Position numbers and translations under genes: made by a program. Source: Arthrobacter sp. YD4 (GTDB lineage Bacteria > Actinomycetota > Actinomycetes > Actinomycetales > Micrococcaceae). Taken from it: DNA of 64,000 nt. Positions 43,031 through 55,367 of this stretch are shown piece by piece. How positions within the stretch are numbered: the first letter of the stretch is position 1; every line of letters begins with the position of its first letter. The notes beneath the pieces are model-generated. The model was not told where the DNA came from. It saw only the letters and a program-made list of their open reading frames with translations, and ran no database searches. The DNA lies in the NCBI RefSeq assembly GCF_030410515.1, contig NZ_JAUHHD010000001.1:859300-923299 (forward strand), written 5' to 3'.

Positions 43031-43984
43031 GTGAGTACACCATCCAAAACGAGCCCCGCCGGGGCACGGCGTCCAGCCGCTGCCCGGGCGGGGCGGGTCC
43101 GGCGCCTTTCCGGCCGGGACAAGTGGATCCTGGCCTTCATGGTGGGACTTCCCACCCTGATCCAGCTGGTTCTGGTCTGGATCCCCACGCTGCTTTCGGC
43201 GGCCCTGTCCTTCACCCGGTGGAACGGCCTGAGCCTGGACGACATCAAGCCGGCGGGCGTCAGCAACTACGACTTCATCGCCCAGAACTACCCGCCGTTC
43301 TGGCCGGCCGTGCAGCACAACGTGCTGTGGCTGGTGTTCCTTGCCGTGATCGCGACGCCGCTGGGCCTGCTGCTGGCCATCCTGCTGGACCAGAACATCC
43401 GCGGCACCAGGATCTACCAGAGCATCTTCTTCACCCCGGTGATGCTCTCCCTGGCCCTGATCGGCGTCATCTGGCAGCTGTTCTACAACCGGGACAACGG
43501 TCTGTTGAACTTCCTGCTCGGCACCGCCGGCACGCCCCAGGCCGTCGACTGGTTCGGTGACTCCGGCGTGAACATCTGGGCCGCGCTGATCGCCGCGACC
43601 TGGCGCCACGCCGGCTACGTCATGATCCTCTATTTGGCCGGCCTCAAGGGTGTGGACCCCACGCTCCGCGAGGCGGCCCAGATCGACGGCGCCAACGCCG
43701 TGCAGACCTTCTTCCGGGTCATCTTCCCGGCGATGCGTCCGGTCAACGTCATCATCATCGTCATCACCGTGATCGAATCCCTCCGCGCCTTCGACATCGT
43801 CTACGTCATCAACCGCGGTACCAACGGCCTGGAACTGATCAGCGCCCTGGTGATCCAGAACCTCGTCGGCGAGGGCCAGGTGATCGGCGTCGGCTCGGCC
43901 CTGGCCGTCATCCTGCTGGTCATCTCGCTGGTACCCATCACGTTCTACCTGTCCCGGGCCTTTGGAAAGGACAAAGAGGCATGA
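43031..43984 (+). CDS. Sugar ABC transporter permease (MalF type)
   Basis: A 317-residue permease starting at GTG behind AAGGAAA. Six helices follow a 35-residue basic leader. The ATPase-contact EAA loop is EAAQIDGANAVQTFFRVIFPAM (about residue 215). It overlaps the next permease by ATGA. No ATPase is encoded here, so a shared MsiK-like ATPase from elsewhere is probably used. Confidence 0.93.
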   Translation: MSTPSKTSPAGARRPAAARAGRVRRLSGRDKWILAFMVGLPTLIQLVLVWIPTLLSAALSFTRWNGLSLDDIKPAGVSNYDFIAQNYPPFWPAVQHNVLWLVFLAVIATPLGLLLAILLDQNIRGTRIYQSIFFTPVMLSLALIGVIWQLFYNRDNGLLNFLLGTAGTPQAVDWFGDSGVNIWAALIAATWRHAGYVMILYLAGLKGVDPTLREAAQIDGANAVQTFFRVIFPAMRPVNVIIIVITVIESLRAFDIVYVINRGTNGLELISALVIQNLVGEGQVIGVGSALAVILLVISLVPITFYLSRAFGKDKEA

Positions 43985-44928
43985 GCATCGCACAGCCTAC
44001 GGACGCACGCCCGGCGGGCCGGGCACCGTCACGGCGCGGCGCCGCCGCCGGAGCCGGGAGCCAGAGCGCCGGCAAGCGCAACAAGCCCCGCTTCGGCCTC
44101 CACATCTTCCTGAGCGTGCTCGCGGTGATGTGGCTGATCCCCCTGGCCTGGACCGTCTTCACCGCACTCCGGCCGAAGGCGGACACGGACAAGTACGGCT
44201 ACTTCAGCTTCGGCGGATCCTTCAACTTCGACAACTTCGTCCAGGCCTGGACCCAGGGCGGCTTCGCCCAGTACGCCTGGAACTCGGCCCTGATCACCAT
44301 CCCCTCCGTCATCCTGGTGCTCTTCTTCGCCTCCATGATGGCGTTCGCGGTCAGCCGGGTCAGCTGGAAGTTCAACGTCACCCTGCTGATCATGTTCACC
44401 GCCGGCAACCTGCTCCCCCCGCAGGTCCTCGCCGCCCCGCTGTTCGAGATGTTCAAGCTCCTCCCGCTGCCGTACAGCGTCAGCGACTCCGGCAGCCTGC
44501 TCAACACCTACATCAGCGTGATCGCCGTGGACACCGCCTTCCAGATCGGCTTCGTGACCTTCGTGCTCTCGAACTACATGAAGGCCCTGTCCCCGGAATT
44601 GACCGAGGCCGCCCTGGTGGACGGCGCCGGCATCTGGCGCCAGTACTGGGAAATCATCCTCCCGCTGTGCCGGCCGGCCCTGGCCGCCATGGGCACCCTG
44701 GAAGTCATCTTCATCTACAACGACTTCTTCTGGCCGCTGCTGTTCCTGCAGAGCGGTGACCGGCTGCCCCTGACCACCGCCGTGAACAACCTGCAGGGCC
44801 AGTTCCTCTCCAACTACAACCTCATCGCCGCCGGCGCCATGATCACCGCCATCCCCGCCCTGGTGATCTACCTCCTGCTCCAGCGGCACTTCGTAGCCGG
44901 CCTGACCCTCGGCTCCAGCAAAGGATAA
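43981..44928 (+). CDS. Sugar ABC transporter permease (MalG type)
   Basis: A 315-residue permease with six helices after an Arg/Ala/Gly-rich leader. The EAA loop is EAALVDGAGIWRQYWEIILPL (about residue 215). It pairs with the upstream permease to form the membrane channel. It ends two bases before the beta-galactosidase GTG. Confidence 0.93.
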   Translation: MSIAQPTDARPAGRAPSRRGAAAGAGSQSAGKRNKPRFGLHIFLSVLAVMWLIPLAWTVFTALRPKADTDKYGYFSFGGSFNFDNFVQAWTQGGFAQYAWNSALITIPSVILVLFFASMMAFAVSRVSWKFNVTLLIMFTAGNLLPPQVLAAPLFEMFKLLPLPYSVSDSGSLLNTYISVIAVDTAFQIGFVTFVLSNYMKALSPELTEAALVDGAGIWRQYWEIILPLCRPALAAMGTLEVIFIYNDFFWPLLFLQSGDRLPLTTAVNNLQGQFLSNYNLIAAGAMITAIPALVIYLLLQRHFVAGLTLGSSKG

Positions 44929-44930
44929 TT

Positions 44931-47003
44931 GTGGACAACAGCACCAAGCCCCCCAGGGCCTCGATGGACTACATCACCGCCCGCCTCGGCTCCGAGGGCG
45001 CCCCGCAGCTGGCCTTCGGCGGCGACTACAACCCGGAGCAGTGGCCGGAGGAGACCTGGGCCGAGGACGTCGCCCTGATGCGCGAGGCCGGCGTGAACCT
45101 GGTCAGCGTCGGCATCTTCAGCTGGTCCCTGCTGGAGCCCTCCGAGGGCGAGTACGAGTTCGGCTGGCTGGACCGGGTCCTGGACCTGCTGCACGAGAAC
45201 GGCATCCGGGTGGACCTGGCCAACGCCACTGCCTCCCCGCCGCCGTGGTTCAGCCACAAATACCCGGAGTCCCTGCCCGTCACGGCCGACGGCGTGCGGC
45301 ACAGCTACGGTTCCCGGCAGGCGTTCGCCGCCTCCAGCCCGGACTACCGCCGGGCCGCCGCTGCCCTGACCGAGCAGATCGCCACCCGCTACAAGGACCA
45401 CCCCGCCGTCGTCATGTGGCACGTGCATAACGAGTACGGCTGCCACAACCAGCCCGACTACTCCGACGGCGCCGCCGCCGGCTTCCGGGTCTGGCTGAAG
45501 AACCGCTACGGCACCCTTGACGGGCTCAACGCCGCCTGGGGCACCGCGTTCTGGTCCCAGCGCTACTACGACTGGGAGGAGATCCTGCCGCCGCGCACCT
45601 CCGGCACCTGGGTCAACCCCACCCAGCAGCTGGACTTCGCCCGGTACTCCTCCGACGAACTGCTCGAGTGCTACAAGGCGGAGGCGGAGATCATCCGCTC
45701 CCACTCGGAGCACCCGGTCACCACCAACTTCATGGGCTTCAACATGGGCCTGCACCAGCCGGTGGACTACTGGCGCTGGTCCGAGCAGATGGACGTCGTC
45801 TCCAACGACCACTACCTGATCGCCGAAGACGTGCGGAACTACCAGGAGCTCGCGGCGACGGCGGACCTCACCCGCGGCTGGGCGCAGGGCAAGCCGTGGC
45901 TGCTGATGGAACACTCGACGTCGGCGGTCAACTGGCAGCCGCGCAACATCGCCAAGGCGCCCGGGGAAATGCTGCGCAACTCGATGCAGCACGTGGCCCG
46001 CGGCTCCGACGGCGCCCTGTTCTTCCAGTGGCGAGCCTCCCGCGCCGGGGCCGAAAAGTTCCACTCCGGCCTGCTGCCGCACGCCGGGACGGAGACCAAG
46101 GTCTGGCGCGAGGTGGTCCGGCTGGGCCAGGCCCTGCGCAGCCTGGCCGAGATCGCCGGCTCCACCGTCACCGGAGCCTCCGGCCGGGTGGACGTCGCGA
46201 TCGTGCACGACACCGACGCCCGCTGGGCCTCGGAACTCGACTCGCACCCCAGCGTGGACGCCTCCAACATCGCCGAGACCCGCCGCTGGCACGACGCCTT
46301 CTACCGGGCCGGGATCCCCACCGACTTCGTCCGCAGCACCGACGACCTCTCCGGCTACCGGCTGGTCATCGCCCCGATGCAGTACCTGGTCACCGACGAG
46401 GGCGCCGCCAACCTGGACGGCTTCGTCCGCGCCGGCGGCCACCTGGTGGTGTCCTACTTCTCCGGTATCGTGGACGAAAATGACCACATCAGGCTTGGCG
46501 GCTACCCCGGCGCGTTCCGCGAACTGCTCGGCGTGCAGATGGAGGAGTTCTTCCCGCTCCGAGCCGGCGAGAGCGTCCCGCTCAGCCGCTTCGGCGCCGG
46601 CACGTACTGGAACGAACTGGGCCACGCCACCACCGCCGACGTACTCTCCGCCGTCGCCCACGGCCCGGCGGCCGGATCCCCCGCGGTGACCCGCAACGTC
46701 GCCGGCAAGGGACGGGCCTACTACGCCGCCACCACCCTCTCCCCCGAGGGGCTGCGGGAACTGCTCGCCGTCGTCTGCCCCGACGCCGGCGTCGCTCCCC
46801 TGGTCCCGGACCTCCCGGCCGACGTCGAGGTGGTCCGCCGGGCCAAGGACGGCAGGCACTGGACGTTCTGCATCAACCACTCGGACCGGGACGTGCACCT
46901 GCCGCTGGAAGGCTACGACGTCCTGGCCGACGCCGGGCTCGACGGCGGCCTGGGGCTTCCGGCCGGGGGCGTCGCCGTCGTCCGTTCCACCTCCCGGCAG
47001 TAG
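44931..47003 (+). CDS. GH42 beta-galactosidase
   Basis: A 690-residue enzyme from a GTG start. The GH42 A-domain opens FGGDYNPEQWPEETW, with the acid/base Glu168 in WHVHNEYG and the nucleophile Glu327 in WLLMEHST. The trimerisation domain and a short C-terminal beta domain follow (SGYRLVIAPMQYLVTDEG, GRHWTFCINHS). It has no signal peptide, so imported galactosides are cut inside the cell. Confidence 0.94.
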   Translation: MDNSTKPPRASMDYITARLGSEGAPQLAFGGDYNPEQWPEETWAEDVALMREAGVNLVSVGIFSWSLLEPSEGEYEFGWLDRVLDLLHENGIRVDLANATASPPPWFSHKYPESLPVTADGVRHSYGSRQAFAASSPDYRRAAAALTEQIATRYKDHPAVVMWHVHNEYGCHNQPDYSDGAAAGFRVWLKNRYGTLDGLNAAWGTAFWSQRYYDWEEILPPRTSGTWVNPTQQLDFARYSSDELLECYKAEAEIIRSHSEHPVTTNFMGFNMGLHQPVDYWRWSEQMDVVSNDHYLIAEDVRNYQELAATADLTRGWAQGKPWLLMEHSTSAVNWQPRNIAKAPGEMLRNSMQHVARGSDGALFFQWRASRAGAEKFHSGLLPHAGTETKVWREVVRLGQALRSLAEIAGSTVTGASGRVDVAIVHDTDARWASELDSHPSVDASNIAETRRWHDAFYRAGIPTDFVRSTDDLSGYRLVIAPMQYLVTDEGAANLDGFVRAGGHLVVSYFSGIVDENDHIRLGGYPGAFRELLGVQMEEFFPLRAGESVPLSRFGAGTYWNELGHATTADVLSAVAHGPAAGSPAVTRNVAGKGRAYYAATTLSPEGLRELLAVVCPDAGVAPLVPDLPADVEVVRRAKDGRHWTFCINHSDRDVHLPLEGYDVLADAGLDGGLGLPAGGVAVVRSTSRQ

Positions 47004-47050
47004 CCGCACCCGCCGGCCACTTCACCCGACAACGCATAGAAGGACTCCCG

Positions 47051-47845
47051 ATGCTCGCCGCAGCCCGTCACTCAGCCATCCTCGCCGAGGTTCAGCGCGA
47101 GCGGATCGTCCGCGTCGCGGACCTCGCCAAGATGCTGGGTGTCTCGCTGATGACGGTGCGGCGGGACATCGAGGCCCTCGACGCGGCCGGCGCGGTGGAG
47201 AAGATCCACGGCGGCGCGAAGCTCCCCGGCGGGGCCAGCACCCACGAGCCGGGCTTCGAGCTGAAGATGACCCAGCTCAAGGACGAGAAGATGGCCATCG
47301 CCCAGGAGGCGGCGGCCCAGGTCCGGGAGGGGATGGCGGTGGGCCTCAGCGCCGGCACCACCACCTGGGCGCTGGCGCAGCTGCTCACGGCCGGGCCGCA
47401 GATCACCCTGGTGACCAATTCGGTGCGGATCGCGGACACGTTCCACCAGAGTTCCTCCCCGTCCACGGTGATCCTCACCGGCGGCCAGCGCACCCCCTCG
47501 GACGCCCTGGTGGGGCCGCTGGCCACTTCCTCGCTCCGGCAGCTGCACCTGGACGTGCTCTTCCTGGGCGTCCACGGGGTGGACCCGGATGCCGGGTTCA
47601 CCACGCCGAATGTGCTGGAAGCCGAAACGGACCGGGCCTTCGTGGCCGCGGCCCGGCGGGTGGTGGTCCTGGCCGACCACACCAAGTGGGGCACGCTTGG
47701 CATCAGCACCATTGCCGCCCTCGAGGACGCCGACGAACTGATCAGCGACGACCTCCTGGGCATCGAGGCCCGGCGCATCCTCGGCGAGCGCGTGGGCCGG
47801 TTGCGGCTGGCCCCCACGCACACCGCGGGCGCGGCCACCGGCTGA
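47051..47845 (+). CDS. DeoR-family transcriptional repressor
   Basis: A 264-residue protein. The N-terminal HTH reads RIVRVADLAKMLGVSLMTVRRDIEALDAAGAVEKIHGGAK (residues ~17-57), the DeoR pattern. The sugar-phosphate-sensing domain follows (VGLSAGTTTWALAQLL, DVLFLGVHGVDPDAGFTTPN, VVVLADHTKWG). Located inside the galactoside operon, it probably binds the palindrome at 41611 and is released by a sugar phosphate. Confidence 0.92.
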   Translation: MLAAARHSAILAEVQRERIVRVADLAKMLGVSLMTVRRDIEALDAAGAVEKIHGGAKLPGGASTHEPGFELKMTQLKDEKMAIAQEAAAQVREGMAVGLSAGTTTWALAQLLTAGPQITLVTNSVRIADTFHQSSSPSTVILTGGQRTPSDALVGPLATSSLRQLHLDVLFLGVHGVDPDAGFTTPNVLEAETDRAFVAAARRVVVLADHTKWGTLGISTIAALEDADELISDDLLGIEARRILGERVGRLRLAPTHTAGAATG

Positions 47846-47908
47846 GCCGCTCCCCCCATCCCCTACCCTCCCTCTGAATCCCCGAACCTGACGACGCCTG
47901 GAGCTGCA

Positions 47909-50170
47909 GTGAACAACCCGGACCTGAACCTTGCCCCGGAGAGCCGGACCCCGGCCACTCCGGCGGCGCCCGCGCCGCTGTACCTGCGCCGCTCCGGCAC
48001 CGCCTTGCTGCTGGACTTCCGTACCAGCGAGCCCGCCCTGCTGCACTTCGGCGCGGACCTCGGCCCGGAGCTGCCGGACCTGTCGCTCCTGACCGACCCG
48101 GTGCCGCACTCGGCCCTGGATGTTCCGGTGACCCTGGGCCTGGTCCCGCAGGCCTCCTCCGGCTGGCGCGGCCGGCCCGGCCTGCGCGGCCACCGCGGGG
48201 GCACCGCGTTCTCGCCCCGGCTGCGGCTGGTCTCCGTGGAGGCGGATCCCGGCGACGCCGCCTCCGCGGTCCTCACCCAGGCCGACCCGGACGCAGGAAT
48301 CACCGTGCGCACCGAACTCCGGCTCAACGACGGCGGGCTGCTGCAGCTGCGCCACACCCTGGTCAACGACGGCGGCTCCCCCTACACCGTGGAGGAACTT
48401 GCCGCGGTGCTGCCCGTGGGCCGCGCGGCCGCGGAGGTCCTGGACCTCACTGGCCGCTGGTGCCGGGAATCCCACCCGCAGCGGCTCCCCCTGCACCAGG
48501 GCACCTGGGTCCGGTCCGGCCGGCACGGCCGCACCGGCCACGACGCCTCGCTGCTCCTGGCCGCCGGCACCCCCGGCTTCGGCTACCGGCACGGGCAGGT
48601 CTGGGCCGTGCACCTGGGCTGGAGCGGCAACCACGAGAGCTTCGTGGACACCACCGGCGACGGCCGCACCGTCATCGGCGCCTCCGAACTCCTCGGATCC
48701 TCCGAGGTCACCCTCGCCCCCGGCGAAAGCTACGAGACCCCGTGGCTGTTCGCCGCCTACTCGGACGCCGGCCTGGACGGCATCACCGCCGCGTTCTACG
48801 CCTGGTTCCGCGCCCGCCCGCAGCACCCCACCGCCGTCAAGCCCCGGCCCGTGGTGCTCAACGTCTGGGAGGCCGTCTACTTCGACCACCGGCTGCCGGC
48901 CCTGCTGGACCTCGCCGCCACCGCCGCCGCGCTCGGCGTTGAACGTTACGTCCTCGACGACGGCTGGTTCCGCGGCCGCCGGAACGACACCGCGGGCCTG
49001 GGCGACTGGTACGTGGACGAGGACCTCTGGCCGGACGGTCTGACCCCGCTGATCGACGCCGTCACCGGCCACGGCATGGAATTTGGTCTCTGGGTGGAAC
49101 CGGAAATGGTCAACGAGGACTCTGACCTGGCCCGCGCGCACCCCGACTGGATCGCAGGACCCGTCACCGGCGGCGCCGCTGGTGCCGCCGCTGGGCCCGC
49201 TTCGGCCGGCCGGCTGCCCGAGCGCTGGCGGCACCAGCAGGTCCTGGACCTGGTGAACCCCGAGGCCTGGCAGTACATCTACGACCGGCTCGACGCCCTG
49301 CTGAGCGGGAACCGGATCAGTTACCTCAAGTGGGACCAGAACCGGGACCTGACCGAGATGGGCCACGACGGCCGGCCCTCCGTCCACGCCCAGACCCGCG
49401 CGGTCTACCGGCTGCTGGACGCCCTGCGCGAGGCCCACCCGGACGTCGAGATCGAAAGCTGCTCCTCCGGCGGCGCCCGCGTGGACCTGGGCATCCTGGA
49501 ACGCACCGACCGGGTCTGGGGATCGGACTGCAACGACGCCCTGGAGCGCCAGACCATCCAGCGCTGGACCGGGATGGTGGTCCCGCCCGAGCTGGTGGGC
49601 TCCCACATCGGACCCACCCGCAGCCACACCACGGCCCGCACCCACGACCTGTCCTTCCGCGCGGTCACCGCGATATTCGGCCACTTCGGCCTGGAATGGG
49701 ACATCCGGCACCTCGAATCCGCCGAGCGGGACGAACTCGCCGGGGCGATCGCCCTGTTCAAGGAGTACCGGGGGCTGCTGCACAGCGGCCGGATGGTCCG
49801 GGCGGACGAACCGGACCCGGCGCTGCGGCTGCACGGGGTGGTGGCGCACGACGGCGGGGAGGCCCTGTTCGCCCTGGTGTCCGTGGCCACCTCGTTCGCC
49901 GAAATCCCCGGCCGGGTCTGCCTGCCGGGCCTGGACCCGGACACCCGGTACCGGGTCGAGGCGGTCTACCCCGCCGCGACGGACCGCGGCGCCTACCTCC
50001 AGACCGCACCGCCGGGCTGGCTGGCCGGCGGCGTGGAGGCCACCGGCCGGTTCCTGGCCGGATCGGGCCTGCCGATGCCGGTCCTGAACCCGGAGCACGG
50101 CGTGCTCCTGTCCGTCCGCCGGGCCGGCGGCGGCGCACCCCACAGCGGCACCCCGGTAAGGAACTCCTAG
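47909..50170 (+). CDS. GH36 alpha-galactosidase
   Basis: A 753-residue enzyme from a GTG start. GH36 motifs are WEAVYFDH, RYVLDDGWFRGRRND, GLWVEPEMVNEDSDL, the nucleophile Asp476 in LKWDQNRD, and the acid/base Asp540 in WGSDCND. An N-terminal beta-sandwich precedes the barrel. It removes alpha-1,6-galactose from melibiose, raffinose or galactomannan pieces. There is no signal peptide. An Ala/Gly-rich insert lies near residues 418-432. Confidence 0.94.
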   Translation: MNNPDLNLAPESRTPATPAAPAPLYLRRSGTALLLDFRTSEPALLHFGADLGPELPDLSLLTDPVPHSALDVPVTLGLVPQASSGWRGRPGLRGHRGGTAFSPRLRLVSVEADPGDAASAVLTQADPDAGITVRTELRLNDGGLLQLRHTLVNDGGSPYTVEELAAVLPVGRAAAEVLDLTGRWCRESHPQRLPLHQGTWVRSGRHGRTGHDASLLLAAGTPGFGYRHGQVWAVHLGWSGNHESFVDTTGDGRTVIGASELLGSSEVTLAPGESYETPWLFAAYSDAGLDGITAAFYAWFRARPQHPTAVKPRPVVLNVWEAVYFDHRLPALLDLAATAAALGVERYVLDDGWFRGRRNDTAGLGDWYVDEDLWPDGLTPLIDAVTGHGMEFGLWVEPEMVNEDSDLARAHPDWIAGPVTGGAAGAAAGPASAGRLPERWRHQQVLDLVNPEAWQYIYDRLDALLSGNRISYLKWDQNRDLTEMGHDGRPSVHAQTRAVYRLLDALREAHPDVEIESCSSGGARVDLGILERTDRVWGSDCNDALERQTIQRWTGMVVPPELVGSHIGPTRSHTTARTHDLSFRAVTAIFGHFGLEWDIRHLESAERDELAGAIALFKEYRGLLHSGRMVRADEPDPALRLHGVVAHDGGEALFALVSVATSFAEIPGRVCLPGLDPDTRYRVEAVYPAATDRGAYLQTAPPGWLAGGVEATGRFLAGSGLPMPVLNPEHGVLLSVRRAGGGAPHSGTPVRNS

Positions 50171-50171
50171 C

Positions 50172-51302
<1,131 letters not shown>

Positions 51303-51320
51303 CAGGAAGAACCACCCGCC

Positions 51321-52508
<1,188 letters not shown>

Positions 52509-52510
52509 GG

Positions 52511-53500
52511 CTAGACCCGGGCCAGCCCGGCGACCTCGGCGAGCAGTTCCACGGACCGCAGCCGGTCCTCGACCCGGGGGCTCTGGTGCGCCACGATCAG
52601 CTCGTCGGCGTCGGCGTGCTTCGTGAAGCCGTCCAGGTACTCCATGACGGCGTCGGAGGTACCGACGGCGGAGTACTTCATCATCTGTGCCATGTGCTGG
52701 CCCTGCGGGGAGTCCAGGATCATGTCCGCCTCATCGTCGCTGAAGACCCGGCCGTTGCCGAAGAACAGGGACACCCGGGCGCGCTTGGTGGCCTGGAACA
52801 TCTCCTGCGCGTCGGAGGCGGAGTCCGCGGCAATCACGTTCACGGCGGCGATCACGTGCGGTGCGTCGAGCTGCTCAGAGGGCCGGAACTCGCGGCGGTA
52901 GATCGCGACGGCGTCCTGCAGCGCGTTCGGCGCGAAGTGCGAAGCGAACGCGTAGGGCAGGCCCAGCTGCGCGGCCAGGCGGGCGCCGAAGAGGGACGAG
53001 CCCAGGATGTACAGCGGCACGTTGGTGCCCTTGCCCGGGATGGCCTCCACGCCCTGGATCCGGCTGTTGCCGGTGAGGTAGCCCTGCAGCTCCAGCACGT
53101 CCTGCGGGAAGCTGTCGGCGCTCATCGGGTCGCGGCGCAGCGCCCGCATGGTGTTCTGGTCGCTGCCGGGGGCACGGCCCAGGCCCAGGTCGATCCGGCC
53201 CGGGTGCAGCGTTTCCAGGGTGCCGAACTGCTCGGCGATGGTCAGCGGAGAGTGGTTGGGCAGCATGACGCCGCCGGCGCCAAGCCGGATGCTCTTGGTC
53301 TGCGACGCGACATGGGCGATCAGGACGCTGGTCGCGGAGGAGGCGATCGTGGACATGTTGTGGTGCTCGGCGTACCAGATGCGGCGGTAGCCCAGCTCCT
53401 CGGCCCGCTGCGCCACGGCAACGCTGCCGGCGAAGCTTTCTGCCGCCGTCTGGCCCTTGCCGATGATTGCGAGGTCAAGGATGGAAAGCGGAACAGTCAC
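52511..53500 (-). CDS. LLM-class flavin-dependent oxidoreductase
   Basis: A 329-residue luciferase-like monooxygenase. It begins PLSILDLAIIGKGQTAAESF and contains YRRIWYAEHHNM, IRLGAGGVMLPNHSPLTIAEQFGTLE, GRIDLGLGRAPGSD and YILGSSLFGARLAAQLGLPYAFASHF. This is the common MsnO8-like subgroup. The GTG at 53500 gives the usual N-terminus. Substrate unknown. It is divergent from the aldo-keto reductase. Confidence 0.9.
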   Translation of the reverse strand: MTVPLSILDLAIIGKGQTAAESFAGSVAVAQRAEELGYRRIWYAEHHNMSTIASSATSVLIAHVASQTKSIRLGAGGVMLPNHSPLTIAEQFGTLETLHPGRIDLGLGRAPGSDQNTMRALRRDPMSADSFPQDVLELQGYLTGNSRIQGVEAIPGKGTNVPLYILGSSLFGARLAAQLGLPYAFASHFAPNALQDAVAIYRREFRPSEQLDAPHVIAAVNVIAADSASDAQEMFQATKRARVSLFFGNGRVFSDDEADMILDSPQGQHMAQMMKYSAVGTSDAVMEYLDGFTKHADADELIVAHQSPRVEDRLRSVELLAEVAGLARV

Positions 53501-53680
53501 GGAAAAGCCGGCCTTTCGTAGCGGAAAGTGTGGGAAGTGCGGTGTGAGGAATGCCGGGCCATCCTGCGGCCGGGCGCCTACAGGTGGCAACGACGGCGGT
53601 GCCCGTCTTATTTCTGCCAATCTCCGTTGCGGCCGCCACACCGGCGGAATACTCAGCACCCTTACTGTGTTGGCCTTGCC

Positions 53681-54550
53681 ATGAGCCACGAGACAACAGA
53701 GCACCAGGAAGTATCCGCCACGATCGACCTGCCGGGCGTCGGAACCGTCCACCGGCTCGGCTTCGGTGCCATGCGCATCGTCGGCGACGGCGTGTGGGGC
53801 GAGCCGGCCGACCGTGCCGCCGCCGTCGCCGTCGTCCGCCGCGCCGTCGAGCTCGGCGTCGACTTCATCGACACCGCCGACTCCTACGGCCCCAACATCA
53901 GCGAGGAAATCCTGGCCGAGGCGCTGCACCCGTACCCGGCGGGCCTGAAGATCGCCACCAAGGTGGGCTTCACGCGCACCGGGCCGGATCAGTGGATCCC
54001 CGTCGGCCGTCCGGAGTACCTGCGCCAGCAGACCGAACTGAGCCTGCGCAAGCTCAAGGTCGACGCCCTGGACCTGCTGCAGCTGCACCGGATCGACCCC
54101 AAGGTCGACGCCGAGGAGCAGTTCGGCGTGCTCCGCGAGTTGCTTGACGAGGGCAAGGTCAAGGCCCTGGGCCTGTCGCAGGTCAGCGTGGCCGAGCTGG
54201 AACAGGCCGGCAAGCACTTCACCGTTTCCACCGTGCAGAACCGTTACAACCTGACCGACCGCAGCTCCGAGGATGTCCTCGACTACGCCGGGGAGAAGGG
54301 CATCGGCTTCATTCCCTGGGCCCCCATCTCCGCCGGCGAACTCGCCCGGCCGGGCGGACCGCTGGACGAGGCCGCCAAGCGCCTCGGCGCCACCACCTCG
54401 CAGGTGGCCCTGGCCTGGCTGCTGCGCCGCTCCCCCGTGATGATGCCCATCCCCGGCACCGGTTCCGTCAAGCACCTCGAGGAAAACCTCGCGGCCGCCG
54501 GAGTCGTCCTCGATGACGCCACCTTCGCCGAGCTCAACGACGCCCGCTAG
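53681..54550 (+). CDS. Aldo/keto reductase
   Basis: A 289-residue (beta/alpha)8 NADPH oxidoreductase. Catalytic-tetrad regions are FIDTADSYG (Asp, Tyr), KIATKVGF (Lys) and DLLQLHRID (His). The cofactor site is [16 protein letters not shown]. The ATG at 53681 is preferred; the longer frame starts in a Cys/Arg-rich, non-homologous leader. Natural carbonyl substrate unknown. Confidence 0.92.
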   Translation: MSHETTEHQEVSATIDLPGVGTVHRLGFGAMRIVGDGVWGEPADRAAAVAVVRRAVELGVDFIDTADSYGPNISEEILAEALHPYPAGLKIATKVGFTRTGPDQWIPVGRPEYLRQQTELSLRKLKVDALDLLQLHRIDPKVDAEEQFGVLRELLDEGKVKALGLSQVSVAELEQAGKHFTVSTVQNRYNLTDRSSEDVLDYAGEKGIGFIPWAPISAGELARPGGPLDEAAKRLGATTSQVALAWLLRRSPVMMPIPGTGSVKHLEENLAAAGVVLDDATFAELNDAR

Positions 54551-54610
54551 AGACCACCCTCCCCCTCATAACCCCACCGCCGGGTCCGCCCGGCAGAACA
54601 GGAGCACACC

Positions 54611-55318
54611 ATGGCCAACATCCTGATGGTCGTATCCGCCGCCGATTCCCTCACCATGCGTGACGGCAGCCAGCACCCCACCGGTTTCTGGGCCGAGGAG
54701 CTCGTCGTCTCCCACCAGGAGCTGATCAAGGCCGGCCACACCGTCCACATCGCCACCCCCGGCGGCGCCAAGCCCACCGTGGACCAGGTCAGCCTGCAGG
54801 CGGACCAGGCCGGCGGCCAGGAGCGCGCGGACGGCTTCCGCTCCTACCTGGACAAGATCGACGGCGAGCTCTCCTCCCCGCTGGTGCTCGCCGACGTCGA
54901 CCTCTCCGGCTACGACGCCGTGGTCATGCCCGGCGGCCACGGCCCGATGGCCGACCTGTACCAGGACGCCGCCCTCGGCAAGCTCCTGACCCAGGCCAAC
55001 AACGACGGCAAGATCATCGCCCCGTTCTGCCACGGCCCCGCCGGCCTGCTCAGCGCGGTCGACGGCGACGGCACCTTCGCCTTCGCCGGCCGCCGCGTCA
55101 CGGTCTTCACCAACGAGGAGGAACTCGGCGGCGGCACCGGCGAGAACACCCCGTGGTTCGTCGAGGACGAGCTCAAGAACAAGGGCGCCGTCGTGGACAA
55201 CGGCGGAGCCTGGACCTCCCACGTGATCCGGGACGGCAACCTGATCAGCGGCCAGAACCCGCAGTCCAGCGCGGACGTGGCCCATGAAGTCATCAAGGCG
55301 CTCACCGACGCAAAGTAA
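54611..55318 (+). CDS. DJ-1/PfpI family protein (Hsp31-like)
   Basis: A 235-residue class I glutamine-amidotransferase-like protein with the nucleophile elbow APFCHGPAG (Cys140-His141), WAEE (Glu29/Glu30) and MPGGHGP. Size and sequence fit the Hsp31/glyoxalase III branch, which detoxifies methylglyoxal or acts as a chaperone. It follows the aldo-keto reductase by 60 nt, so the two may jointly handle reactive carbonyls. Confidence 0.88.
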   Translation: MANILMVVSAADSLTMRDGSQHPTGFWAEELVVSHQELIKAGHTVHIATPGGAKPTVDQVSLQADQAGGQERADGFRSYLDKIDGELSSPLVLADVDLSGYDAVVMPGGHGPMADLYQDAALGKLLTQANNDGKIIAPFCHGPAGLLSAVDGDGTFAFAGRRVTVFTNEEELGGGTGENTPWFVEDELKNKGAVVDNGGAWTSHVIRDGNLISGQNPQSSADVAHEVIKALTDAK

Positions 55319-55367
55319 TTCCGGCCGACGCCGGGTCCGGGCAACCGGACCCGGCTAAGCTAGCCGC